From assembly GCA_014802535.1 (NCBI GenBank), contig JAAVCC010000003.1:440939-474354 (forward strand): 33,416 nucleotides of DNA, written 5' to 3'. A program made the translations under genes and the position numbers. This DNA is from Bacteroides sp. GTDB lineage: Bacteria; Bacteroidota; Bacteroidia; Bacteroidales; Muribaculaceae. Positions 24,469-33,035 of this stretch are shown piece after piece; positions within the stretch are counted from its first letter, which is position 1; each line of letters begins with the position of its first letter. The notes under the pieces were generated by a model. That model had not been told where the DNA came from, made no database searches, and saw nothing but the letters and a program-made list of their open reading frames with translations.

Positions 24469-26199
24469 TTATTTTACAATTGCTGTATCAGGTTCAGCAG
24501 TGATAAAATAATTTTTGTCAAGTGTGATTGTGGCAGCATTATATTGGATGCCGTTGTCATCGCCGCCATTGTTATTGAAGATAAGGTTCTCGGTTTCGCC
24601 AAGTCCTTTAACTGTCAATACTTTGTAGGTGATGCCATCAACGGTTGCTGTTGAATCAGGTGCTACACCGGGCCATCCGCCAAAGATTTCTTTGTCGCCC
24701 CATGCATATACATAGAATTTGTCCCATCCGGTTTTATCTTCGATATATATGCTGAATTCGCCTTCCTCGGGGTCGGTAACTTCAGCTTGGATAGCGTTTG
24801 CAAGCACGATGAAGTAGTCTTGGTCAAGAGTTACTTTCAATTCTTTGGTTTGAGAGCCTTTATTATTATTGAAAATGAGATTTACTTCTTCGCCTTCGCC
24901 GGTAACAGTGAATACCTTGTAGGTGTGTGCTCCAACAACTTTAGTCTCGGTGGTAGTCTCTCCGGGCCATGCACCAAAAGGATTAAAATCGTTGTCGCCA
25001 TATGCATAAACATACAGGTTGTCCCATCCTGTTTCATCCTGAACATAAATCTTATATTCCTGAGGTTCGGGAGCTACAGGTCCGGTTATTTCCGGAGTAT
25101 AGGTCGCAGGGTCAAATTCTGTTGCTCCTTTTGATGTAAGCTCGATATAAACGTCGCGGTCAAGGTTGAAGACAACTACATCGTCAAACTGTTTACCATT
25201 GTTGTTATTGATAATAACGTGTTGTTCAAGAGAACCGTTACAGTTGGCTGCCCCGAGGTCGTAGTAGAGATATGGTACACCCTTAATAACCTGAGTTCCG
25301 GTTGGAGCCATACCGGGCCATGCTCCATTCAAGTCATTGACAGTTCCCCACATATAAACATATACTTCGTCCCATCCTGAGTTGTTTGCAATAAAGATGG
25401 TATATCCGTCGTGTTTTACGACATTGTTGGGGTCAAACTCGACGACTCCGTCAGGGGTCAATTCAAGATAGAAGTCTTGGTTCAAAGTTACATTATAGTC
25501 TTTGAGCTGTTGACCACCATCATTATTATTGAAAATAAGGTTGAGGTTCAAACCTTCGTTTTCAGCACCGGTGTCGAAATATTTGTAAATGACGCCATCA
25601 ATCTCAACTTTACCTGTTGGTTTGATACCGGGCCATGCACCAAATGCTTCAGCATCGCCGTAGGCATACATCGCAAGGTCGTTATAGCCTGAATTATCAA
25701 CCACATAGATTACATAACCGTCGTGAACGATTTCATCGGGGTTGGCAGGTTTGTTAAAGTATTCAGCCCAACGATAAACAATTACGTTCATACGCTCGCC
25801 AACTTTGGGCGATTCGGTGTGAATGACGGCGGTGTTTTCGAGCGAACGTTCTACACCCTGTTGTTCTGAATAGAATGTATAACCGTCGGCAAGCGTTTTA
25901 CCGTTGATAAAATCTGAGGGATTGAGATAGACACCCCATTTAACGTCGGTGTCGGGTGCTTTTTCAAGTTCCCAGCGTGGATCGCCTACGGCATCCATTC
26001 CGCCGTTGAATTCACCGATAATATAAATTTTATCAGTTGTCATTGTTCCCTGAGGCACGATAACTTCAAGAAGTTGGTAGCCGGGACGCAACTCGAAGCG
26101 AGGAAGTTCGCTTTCAAATACAATCTCTTCCTGTGAGCAGCCGGTCAAAAACGGTAGCAACAATAAGAAAAAGATACTGAATATATTGAGTTTCTTCAT
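24469..26199 (-). CDS. SusE/SusF-like lipoprotein with four starch-binding modules
   Basis: A 576-aa lipoprotein (signal 1-20, lipobox LTGC, Cys21). After an N-terminal region (22-158) come four tandem modules of about 95 residues: 159-256, 263-363, 380-470 and 480-571. Each has GWD/GYN..YxYxxG...GxWPG and later LIFNNN or IINNN with a final strand such as DQDYFIVL. The modules resemble CBM26-type starch-binding folds, with Trp and Tyr as likely sugar-stacking residues. It probably sits on the cell surface beside SusCD and holds starch. B. thetaiotaomicron has two separate proteins, SusE and SusF, here replaced by one. It follows susD by 12 bp. Confidence 0.87.
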   Translation of the reverse strand: MKKLNIFSIFFLLLLPFLTGCSQEEIVFESELPRFELRPGYQLLEVIVPQGTMTTDKIYIIGEFNGGMDAVGDPRWELEKAPDTDVKWGVYLNPSDFINGKTLADGYTFYSEQQGVERSLENTAVIHTESPKVGERMNVIVYRWAEYFNKPANPDEIVHDGYVIYVVDNSGYNDLAMYAYGDAEAFGAWPGIKPTGKVEIDGVIYKYFDTGAENEGLNLNLIFNNNDGGQQLKDYNVTLNQDFYLELTPDGVVEFDPNNVVKHDGYTIFIANNSGWDEVYVYMWGTVNDLNGAWPGMAPTGTQVIKGVPYLYYDLGAANCNGSLEQHVIINNNNGKQFDDVVVFNLDRDVYIELTSKGATEFDPATYTPEITGPVAPEPQEYKIYVQDETGWDNLYVYAYGDNDFNPFGAWPGETTTETKVVGAHTYKVFTVTGEGEEVNLIFNNNKGSQTKELKVTLDQDYFIVLANAIQAEVTDPEEGEFSIYIEDKTGWDKFYVYAWGDKEIFGGWPGVAPDSTATVDGITYKVLTVKGLGETENLIFNNNGGDDNGIQYNAATITLDKNYFITAEPDTAIVK

Positions 26200-26211
26200 G
26201 TTGGCTTAGTA

Positions 26212-28023
26212 TTAATAGTTAGGATTCTGAACGAGACCCGGGTTAACCATAAGGGCAACTTGGGGAAGTGGGAACCACTCATATTTGCGGTCGCGTTTTG
26301 CGGGCATCTGGCGGTCGGTTTCCTCTGTACGACCGAAGAACCACCATTGTCCCTGGGTGAATTTGTCAAAGCGACGGAGGTCGGTGCGACGGCGACGGCC
26401 TTCATCAAGGAATTCAAGTCCCCATTCGCTCAACATCCAGTCTTCGTCAAATGCATCGAAGCCGGGACCGGGATTTTGGATTGTAGCAACATCGGCTGAG
26501 CTATAGTAGCGCTGACGAACGTTGTTTACAAGTTCTTTGGCTCCGTTTGAGTCGCCTGTGCGAAGTTTACATTCGGCAAGTGTATAGAATACTTCGGCAA
26601 GACGGAATTCAACCTGACCTGCGTCGCGCCAGTCAAGACCTGTTGATTCGGGATAAACCGGATAACGCATCATGCGGTAGCCTGAGTTGGTCATACCCCA
26701 ACGCGGTGACATTACAGTCTCGAGGTTACGTCCAAGGTTGGTGAAAGTACCAACTTGGTCAACATAGATAAGAGGTTTGTCCTGAAGGTCGGCGTCGGCA
26801 AGAACGTCGGCTCCGGTATTGTAGTTCTTTTGAGGACCCATTGCAAAGACACCCTGCCAGTTGCCGGCTGCATCGCAGTGGAACGGCTGTTTACGGATAT
26901 CTTTGTCGTTCATACGGTCGTATGGTGCGCCAAGTTTGTCGCCATAGTCAAAGATGAAGCTTTTGCCGTCGTTTGTTCCGCAGATATCGGTGCCTGCCAT
27001 TATGTAGTCAGTTCCCGAGTTATCTTTAGAAGGAACGAGACAGGTACAGTTCCAACCACCCTGGTCACAAGAGTAACCGAACATCTCGTCGTAGTTATAG
27101 GGGAGGAAGGGTGTGTTACGGTTATTGTTTGTCATACGTCCTACTTCCTGAGCGAAAGCAAATACAACTTCCTGGCAAGTGCTATTGTTAATGCCGTAGA
27201 TGTCACGATAGTCTGATGCAAGGTTGTATGTACCATAATCACCGTCGATTATCTGCTGGCAAAGTGTTGCACAGTCGCTGAAATGATCTACGCCGGTGAA
27301 AACCTTTGAGTTGAGAAGAAGACGCATTTTCAACATACGGTTGACACCTTTGTTGATGCGGTTACGGGTTGCATTTGAACCGTCTTCGGCAGTGAGGTCA
27401 TCAACGCAAGCATCGAGCTCGTCAACGATAAAATCCCAAATTACCTGACATCCTGTATCGAAGTTTGTATCAGCCGATCCGGGAATGTCTGCGCTAACTG
27501 AGGTGTTTAGTGGAAGAGCTCCACCCCAAAGTTCAAAGTTGTTATAATATGCCCATGCACGCATTGTGCGAACTTCGGCGATACGTGATTTTAATGCATC
27601 TTCGGTCATTCCGACTGATTTCGGGTCGAGATTTTCAAGGTCGTGAATGAGTGTATTGCAAAGACCGATTGTTTCCCAAGCGTGTTCCCATGCCTGACGG
27701 ATGATAACCGATTCAGAGTTCCATGTTTGGGTAGAGAGCACAAATTTTGCAGCTTCGTCATATCCCCATGCTCCTCCGTTCCATGTACGCCATGCAACTT
27801 GGTCGGCTGAAAATTCATTGAGATACCAGAAGTATTCTTCAAAGCCCGAGAATGCACTGGCATACACTGAAGCTATGGCTCCATTGACGGCATTTTCGTC
27901 CTGATAGTAGGCCGATGCGTCGATACGGTCAAAGGTCTTTTCGTCGAGATCGGTACATGACCACGCACCGATTGCGATTGCGGTCGCGCTGAGCAAACCG
28001 GTTATATGATTCATTATTTTCAT
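26212..28023 (-). CDS. susD: SusD/RagB-family starch-binding lipoprotein
   Basis: A 603-aa lipoprotein (signal 1-22, AWSC, Cys23) of the SusD family. It acts as the lid of the SusC transporter and binds glycans. It has the typical start CTDLDEKTF followed by YYQDENAVNGAIASVY, TPR-like helices, and the C-terminal region where SusD proteins end (WMLSEWGLEFLDEGRRRRTD, then FPLPQVAL). It is 18 bp downstream of susC. Its place in the locus supports starch as the ligand. Confidence 0.93.
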   Translation of the reverse strand: MKIMNHITGLLSATAIAIGAWSCTDLDEKTFDRIDASAYYQDENAVNGAIASVYASAFSGFEEYFWYLNEFSADQVAWRTWNGGAWGYDEAAKFVLSTQTWNSESVIIRQAWEHAWETIGLCNTLIHDLENLDPKSVGMTEDALKSRIAEVRTMRAWAYYNNFELWGGALPLNTSVSADIPGSADTNFDTGCQVIWDFIVDELDACVDDLTAEDGSNATRNRINKGVNRMLKMRLLLNSKVFTGVDHFSDCATLCQQIIDGDYGTYNLASDYRDIYGINNSTCQEVVFAFAQEVGRMTNNNRNTPFLPYNYDEMFGYSCDQGGWNCTCLVPSKDNSGTDYIMAGTDICGTNDGKSFIFDYGDKLGAPYDRMNDKDIRKQPFHCDAAGNWQGVFAMGPQKNYNTGADVLADADLQDKPLIYVDQVGTFTNLGRNLETVMSPRWGMTNSGYRMMRYPVYPESTGLDWRDAGQVEFRLAEVFYTLAECKLRTGDSNGAKELVNNVRQRYYSSADVATIQNPGPGFDAFDEDWMLSEWGLEFLDEGRRRRTDLRRFDKFTQGQWWFFGRTEETDRQMPAKRDRKYEWFPLPQVALMVNPGLVQNPNY

Positions 28024-28041
28024 AGAGTCAAATTGTTAAGA

Positions 28042-31008
28042 TTAACGGAAGCGTACAGTTACACCAAGAGTGAGTTGAGTTGCAGTGGGATATGCCGATG
28101 TAACGTCGATACCCGGGGTGATACCTGTTGAGGTAACGGCCGAGGGATCGGTACCGGTATAGCCTGTCAATGTGAACAGGTTCTTGGCTGCAAGATAGAT
28201 GCGCAAGGTGTCAAGCAGACGACGGTTTTTCAAAGGTACGGTATATCCGAGTGTGACATTTTCAAGTTTGAAATAGTCACCGTTTTCAAGGAAGTATGAT
28301 GAAATCACACCGCCACCCGACCATACGTCTTTGTCTTTGAGATATGTGCTGCGTAATACGTTGTCGCTACCGCTGCCTTTGAGACCCATGCCATAACGAC
28401 GCATATTAAAGATCTGGAATCCGAAGGCTCCGTTAAACATCAGGCTGAGGTCAAATTGTTTCCATTTGATGGTGTTGTTCCATGTGAGGAAGTGGTTGGG
28501 AGCGCCGTCACCGATATAACGTTTGTCATTAGGATCGGCCGATGCTGCGGGAATTTTTTCACCGGCGGCATTATAGACAAGCATATCGTGAGCTTCGTTA
28601 TATCCGGCATATTCATAGCCATAGAACTGACCGATTTTACCACCTTCTTCAACGCGGAAGAAGTATTCGCTTGTTCCTACACCCGGTTTCTGATACAAAT
28701 CAAGATATGATGCCTGATAGATCTGGTTTGAGAGTTTGGTGAGTTTGGTTGTTCCGTATGAATAGTTGATTCCGGTTGTCCAGGTTACAGGTTGATTGAT
28801 AACTGCATCGGCAGTGAGTGCGAGTTCGATACCTGTGTTTTTGGTTGTACCGACGTTCACGAGAATGTTGGGATAAACATAAGGAGGCTGCGGAGCAGTG
28901 TAGTTGTAGAGAAGATCCTGAGAACGACGGTCAAAATATTCGATTGATCCATACAAACGGTTGAAGAGCATGAAATCTACACCGTAGTTAAGGCTTGAAA
29001 GTTTTTCCCATCCGAGCGCGGGGTTCGCGTTGTTTGACGGACGATAACCTGTTACCCATGAACCGTCGATAAGATATGATCCATTGGGTGAGTAGGTTGC
29101 GAGTGACTGATATGCGTCAAAGTCGCTTCGGCCGGTTACACCGTAAGAGATACGGGGTTTAAGACTCTGGACTGTTTGAACATAATCTTCGAGGAACGAT
29201 GTTTTAGCCATTTCCCAAGCGATTGATGCTGACGGGAATGAACCCCATTTTTTGTCGGCACCAAATTTGGTTGATCCTTCGTGACGGATTGAGGCTGATG
29301 CGATAATCATGCCTTTCCATGAATAGTTGACACGGCCAAAGAAACCGATGAGCTTAGACTGGCTCTTGCCGCCATACATCTGGGCTTTACCTTCTGAAAG
29401 CCATGTACCTGAACCGATACCGTTCCAAAGGGGAGAGTCAAATGTGAAGTCGTTGTTCTGCATGAACATCTGTTCCCAGTTTGAACGTTCCCATGAGTAA
29501 CCGGCAACGACTTTTACGTCGTGGTCACCGCTTTGGAAGCCATAGTTGGCAATCCATTCAACTCGGCTGGTCCACCATTTTTGATATTGTTGAGATGCAC
29601 GCCCTGCATATCCGCCCCAATATGATTCACCCGATGTTCTCGGAGTATAGTAGTCGCTTTTAAGGTCGTTGTAGTTATATGAATATGAGAGGGTAGTGCT
29701 GACGTTGTGTTTGTCGTTATACCAAATGTTGTATTTGAGATCGACAGTGCCGAGAATATATGTGCGGTTGCCCTGTGAAGAGTTGACTTTGAGTTGCTGA
29801 ACAGGGTTGCGGATATCGGTCGGTGAAGTAGGCTGATAATAAGAACCGTCTTCGTTGAAAACGGGGATTGTCGGGTTCATGCCGAGTGCGGTGTCAAACA
29901 TACCGTCATCGCCCCATTTTTCTTTTACTCGACGGGCATTGATTGAACTGGTTATGCGGAGGTGATTGTCAAGTGCGTTAGCTGAAACGGCTGCACGTCC
30001 ACCAAATTCTTCACGTCCGCTGGCAATATCAAGACCATTGGCTTTTTTCCAGTTGACCGATGCGGTATAATATCCGCCGTTGGCAAGCGAGCCGTCGATT
30101 GCAAGGTATTGGTTAGTGTCGTATGACGATTTACGGGTGATAAGGTCATACCAGTTTGTGCTTGCACCGTAGTCGTTACCACGGCGTGCAAGTCGCCATT
30201 CGTAAGGCGAGAGCACTTCGGGTTTGTCTTTGGCAAATGCAAGTGCTCCGTATGAATCGTAGGTGATCAAGGGGAGTCCCGGTTCACCTGTTCCTTTTTT
30301 AGTTGTGATGAGGATTACACCGTTTGCACCGCGAGTACCATAGATTGCGGCTGATGCGGCATCTTTAAGCACTGACATTGATTCGATGTCTTGGGGTGCG
30401 AGTGTGCGGATATCTCCACCTGCCACACCGTCAATAACGATGAGAGGACCGTTGCCGGCGCTGAGTGATGTTGCACCACGCACCTGAAGATCGGCTGATC
30501 CGTTAGGGTTGGCAGCGGCTGTGCTTGATACGTTAAGACCGGCAACTTTACCGGTTAACATTTCCATCGGGTTGTTCATTGCTCCCTTCTGGAAATCGTC
30601 ACGGTTTACTTGGACAATTGAGCTTGAAAGTTCTTTGCGGCTCAATGAACCGTAACCAACGACAACGACTTCGTCAAGAAGCTCGCTGTCTTCGCTCATT
30701 GTTACGTCGATTTTTGTTTGACCTTTAACGGCAACTTCGACAGATTGGAACCCTACATAACTGAATATGAGTGTTCCGTCTGACGGAACGTTGCTCAATG
30801 TATAACGACCGTCAAAGTCGGTTGCTATACCGTGAGTCGGGTCTCCTTTTACTGAAACGCTGACACCAATCAAAACTTCCCCTGTCGGGTCGCTGACTGT
30901 GCCGGAAACATTTACGGTCTGCGCCGAGATGAACGGAGCGGCCATAAGAGCGATCATCCATAATGTGATGAGGGTGATGGCTCGTAAATTCCATGGTTTG
31001 TTGTTCAT
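28042..31008 (-). CDS. susC: SusC/RagA-family TonB-linked outer membrane transporter
   Basis: A 988-aa TonB-dependent importer of malto-oligosaccharides. Numbered from the start chosen here it has a signal peptide (about 1-30, ending ISAQ). A carboxypeptidase-like domain follows (VNVSGTVSDPTGEVLIGVSV), then the SusC-type segment DEVVVVGYG, a plug (LQVRGATSLSAGNGPLIVID) and a beta-barrel. The ATG at 31008 gives a proper signal peptide (MNNKPWNLRAITLITLWMIA). The 41 extra codons upstream are A/T-rich and improbable as protein. The 222-bp region before it holds direct repeats but no clear TAnnTTTG box. It is the first structural gene of the operon. Confidence 0.93.
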   Translation of the reverse strand: MNNKPWNLRAITLITLWMIALMAAPFISAQTVNVSGTVSDPTGEVLIGVSVSVKGDPTHGIATDFDGRYTLSNVPSDGTLIFSYVGFQSVEVAVKGQTKIDVTMSEDSELLDEVVVVGYGSLSRKELSSSIVQVNRDDFQKGAMNNPMEMLTGKVAGLNVSSTAAANPNGSADLQVRGATSLSAGNGPLIVIDGVAGGDIRTLAPQDIESMSVLKDAASAAIYGTRGANGVILITTKKGTGEPGLPLITYDSYGALAFAKDKPEVLSPYEWRLARRGNDYGASTNWYDLITRKSSYDTNQYLAIDGSLANGGYYTASVNWKKANGLDIASGREEFGGRAAVSANALDNHLRITSSINARRVKEKWGDDGMFDTALGMNPTIPVFNEDGSYYQPTSPTDIRNPVQQLKVNSSQGNRTYILGTVDLKYNIWYNDKHNVSTTLSYSYNYNDLKSDYYTPRTSGESYWGGYAGRASQQYQKWWTSRVEWIANYGFQSGDHDVKVVAGYSWERSNWEQMFMQNNDFTFDSPLWNGIGSGTWLSEGKAQMYGGKSQSKLIGFFGRVNYSWKGMIIASASIRHEGSTKFGADKKWGSFPSASIAWEMAKTSFLEDYVQTVQSLKPRISYGVTGRSDFDAYQSLATYSPNGSYLIDGSWVTGYRPSNNANPALGWEKLSSLNYGVDFMLFNRLYGSIEYFDRRSQDLLYNYTAPQPPYVYPNILVNVGTTKNTGIELALTADAVINQPVTWTTGINYSYGTTKLTKLSNQIYQASYLDLYQKPGVGTSEYFFRVEEGGKIGQFYGYEYAGYNEAHDMLVYNAAGEKIPAASADPNDKRYIGDGAPNHFLTWNNTIKWKQFDLSLMFNGAFGFQIFNMRRYGMGLKGSGSDNVLRSTYLKDKDVWSGGGVISSYFLENGDYFKLENVTLGYTVPLKNRRLLDTLRIYLAAKNLFTLTGYTGTDPSAVTSTGITPGIDVTSAYPTATQLTLGVTVRFR

Positions 31009-31108
31009 TATTAGAATTGGTTTAAAAAGTGATATTGATTTAAAATTAAGTGACAAATTGAAATTGAACAGTGCAAATTTCACTAACCTTCTATTTATAG
31101 TCAAGAGG

Positions 31109-31142
31109 TTCAAATAAAAATCAAAATTCAAATAAAAGTCAA
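31109..31142. promoter_or_regulatory. Two 16-bp direct repeats upstream of susC
   Basis: TTCAAATAAAA[A/G]TCAA occurs at 31109-31124 and 31127-31142, one mismatch, 18 bp start to start, about 100-135 bp before the susC start. Candidate binding site for the SusR-like activator. Confidence 0.45.
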
Positions 31143-31183
31143 CAGTCTGGTTATCAGGGGATAAGCGTTTTTGGAGTGCTCAA

Positions 31184-31200
31184 AAAATCAAAATGATTTT
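31184..31200 (-). terminator. Weak AT-rich hairpin after susR
   Basis: AAAATCA-AAA-TGATTTT (7-bp arms, 3-nt loop); on the minus strand it runs straight into more T. It may act as a leaky terminator between susR and susC, or be part of the operator region. Confidence 0.35.
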
Positions 31201-31201
31201 C

Positions 31202-31230
31202 GTGCGGAAATTGTGCGGAAATTGTGCGGT
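31202..31230. repeat. 11-bp tandem repeat between susR and susC
   Basis: GTGCGGAAATT occurs twice in perfect tandem (31202-31212, 31213-31223), followed by a partial third copy GTGCGG (31224-31229), immediately after the susR stop. One repeat per helical turn suits cooperative protein binding. Confidence 0.6.
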
Positions 31231-32862
31231 TCAGCTCAAATTTCTTACGTCATTCTCAAAATTATCAGGGTCTAAAGCTCGTTTTTTTGTCTTTGAACGA
31301 TAGGTATAGACCGTCGAGGTTGAGCAGCGGAGAAATTCGGCAGCTTTGGCATTGTCGTCAATGCCGAGGCGAATCAACGCAAACAGTCTAAGCTCGGTAT
31401 TGAGAATTTCGCCCGATTTTAAGACAATCTGTTCGTCGGGTTTAAGCAGCTTGTTAAATTTTTCGACAAACGCCGGATATATGTTCAAGATTGCTTCATC
31501 AAATCGACGATAGAAGTCTTTCAACAGTTGATCTACCATTTCGGTTGATTCGAGTTTGCTCAACAAGGCGTTGCGGTTGCCACCCTGCACAGTCAGTTTT
31601 CTCAACGATTGTTGATAGTGTTGAAGCGACGATATTGTCGATGAGCAATATTCCATAAACAATACGGCATATTCGTGAAGTTCATCGTTTTTAACCTTCA
31701 ATTCATGATTTGCCTCACGGAGCTGTCCCGAAACATGGCTGAGTTCTTCAGCGGCAACGCTGATGTTATCTTTTGCACGTCTCAGGCTTTTGATTTGCTT
31801 GAGAATAAACACGAGGGTTACGAGTAAAATCAGCAACAGTATGCTGCTGACCCAAACCATTGCCCTCAACTCGTTTGTCAATTTATTTTGAACCGACATG
31901 TAGGCTTCGTCGATGACCGGAAGCATCTTGATTGACTGGGCGTTGCGCATGATAGCCGAGTAGAAGTTGGCATCGGCGATACTTTTTTTGAGGTAACGGT
32001 TTGCGCGTTCGACATCTCCGTTCTCAAACATCACGGTGGCGACTTCTCTGAACGACATGTTTTCTTTGACCGCTCCGCGAATGTCTGATATCGCGCTCAA
32101 AATCAAATATCGTTTGTAATCATCTTTAAATCCGGCTGTTTTGTAAATGTCGGCGAGCGTCGATGCTAAAATCGAATATTCTCTTGTTCCTGACTGAAAT
32201 TCTTCAAGGTGTTTTGAGATTGTTTGAATTGCCGTATCGGTTTCACCATTGCGAGCCTTTTCGGTCATGATAAAAACAAGATGATTGAACGATTCAGGTT
32301 TGATTACCCGACTTAGCGAATCGGCATAGATTGAGCGTCGTTTGTCATATTCAAGTGCTGTTTGATGTTCACTTGTGTATTCGGTAAGGTATTGATAAAG
32401 CGCACAATAGGTCGTATAATATTCGTCTAACAAGTCAATGGTGAGCGAGTCTCGGGGAATCGACTGAAGGGTCGCAAATGCATCGGCAAAGAGTCCGGCA
32501 TGGGCATAAACGTCTCCCTTTTTGATTAGCAGACGGGTGTATTCGCCGGGAATATCTTTGACAGCCGGACGTTTTAGATTATAGCTTATATAATAAAGAG
32601 CTGAGTCGGCATTATATTCGTCAAATTCTTCTATAAGTTTATTAATGAGCTCGGTGCGGTGTTTTTTGTCGGTCGAAAGATCATAATCGCGTTTGTAGGC
32701 TGTAATTCGATTATTTTTTTGATCTTCATATTCTTTGCTCTTCTCTATTTCTGCATCAAGCATTGCATAATAGTCTTGTAATTCGGGCTTGTCAACCTTG
32801 CTTGACTTATTGCAGGCTGTAAACAATATTAGAAAAAGTACAAGGTAGAAATGTGTTTTCAT
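31231..32862 (-). CDS. susR: SusR-like membrane-spanning transcriptional regulator (DUF6377)
   Basis: A 543-aa regulator, counted from the start chosen here. Residue numbers below are for the longest frame from 32898; subtract 12 for the chosen start. An N-terminal lipoprotein-like signal (LFTAC, Cys29) precedes a helical, TPR-like periplasmic region (about 40-340). One membrane helix (347-367), a coiled coil (about 370-410) and a cytoplasmic C-terminus follow. The C-terminus ends in a LuxR-like helix-turn-helix (KAAEFLRCSTSTVYTYRSKT). This is the layout of B. thetaiotaomicron SusR, which activates sus genes in response to maltose. The start at 32862 gives the cleanest signal peptide (MKTHFYLVLFLILFTACN); 32880 and 32898 are alternatives. 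Its place directly upstream of susC supports the role. Confidence 0.85.
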   Translation of the reverse strand: MKTHFYLVLFLILFTACNKSSKVDKPELQDYYAMLDAEIEKSKEYEDQKNNRITAYKRDYDLSTDKKHRTELINKLIEEFDEYNADSALYYISYNLKRPAVKDIPGEYTRLLIKKGDVYAHAGLFADAFATLQSIPRDSLTIDLLDEYYTTYCALYQYLTEYTSEHQTALEYDKRRSIYADSLSRVIKPESFNHLVFIMTEKARNGETDTAIQTISKHLEEFQSGTREYSILASTLADIYKTAGFKDDYKRYLILSAISDIRGAVKENMSFREVATVMFENGDVERANRYLKKSIADANFYSAIMRNAQSIKMLPVIDEAYMSVQNKLTNELRAMVWVSSILLLILLVTLVFILKQIKSLRRAKDNISVAAEELSHVSGQLREANHELKVKNDELHEYAVLFMEYCSSTISSLQHYQQSLRKLTVQGGNRNALLSKLESTEMVDQLLKDFYRRFDEAILNIYPAFVEKFNKLLKPDEQIVLKSGEILNTELRLFALIRLGIDDNAKAAEFLRCSTSTVYTYRSKTKKRALDPDNFENDVRNLS

Positions 32863-32909
32863 GGGTTTATAACGTGTCATTTTTTTTGTTTTTTGCATTT
32901 ATATATATA

Positions 32910-32948
32910 AATGTGTCCGATGCCGCAAAATGCAACATCGGACACATT
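32910..32948. repeat. Perfect 13-bp inverted repeat upstream of susR
   Basis: AATGTGTCCGATG (32910-32922) and CATCGGACACATT (32936-32948) pair perfectly around a 13-nt loop. On the minus strand it is followed by TATATATATAAATG rather than a T run, so a terminator for the upstream GH13 gene is possible but not typical. It could also be a regulator site for susR. Confidence 0.7.
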
Positions 32949-32952
32949 GGGC

Positions 32953-33015
32953 GCGTAAAAGTACTAATAAAATAACTATCTGCCAAATATTTGGCAAAAA
33001 AGCGACATTTTACGC
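32953..33015. repeat. Nested inverted repeats between the GH13 gene and susR
   Basis: The 16-bp perfect palindrome TGCCAAATATTTGGCA (32981-32996) lies inside an 8-bp inverted repeat (GCGTAAAA at 32953-32960, TTTTACGC at 33008-33015). Candidate operator or transcript-end structure. Confidence 0.55.
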
Positions 33016-33035
33016 CTGTTTTTCAGGGTCAGGAG

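Noticed and set aside
31009-31131. Longer N-terminus for SusC
   Set aside because: The extra 41 codons are A/T-rich, hide the signal peptide, and overlap the putative regulatory repeats.
31109-31230. CRISPR-like reading of the short repeats near susC
   Set aside because: Repeats are 11 and 16 bp, too few and without unique spacers; no cas genes in the window.
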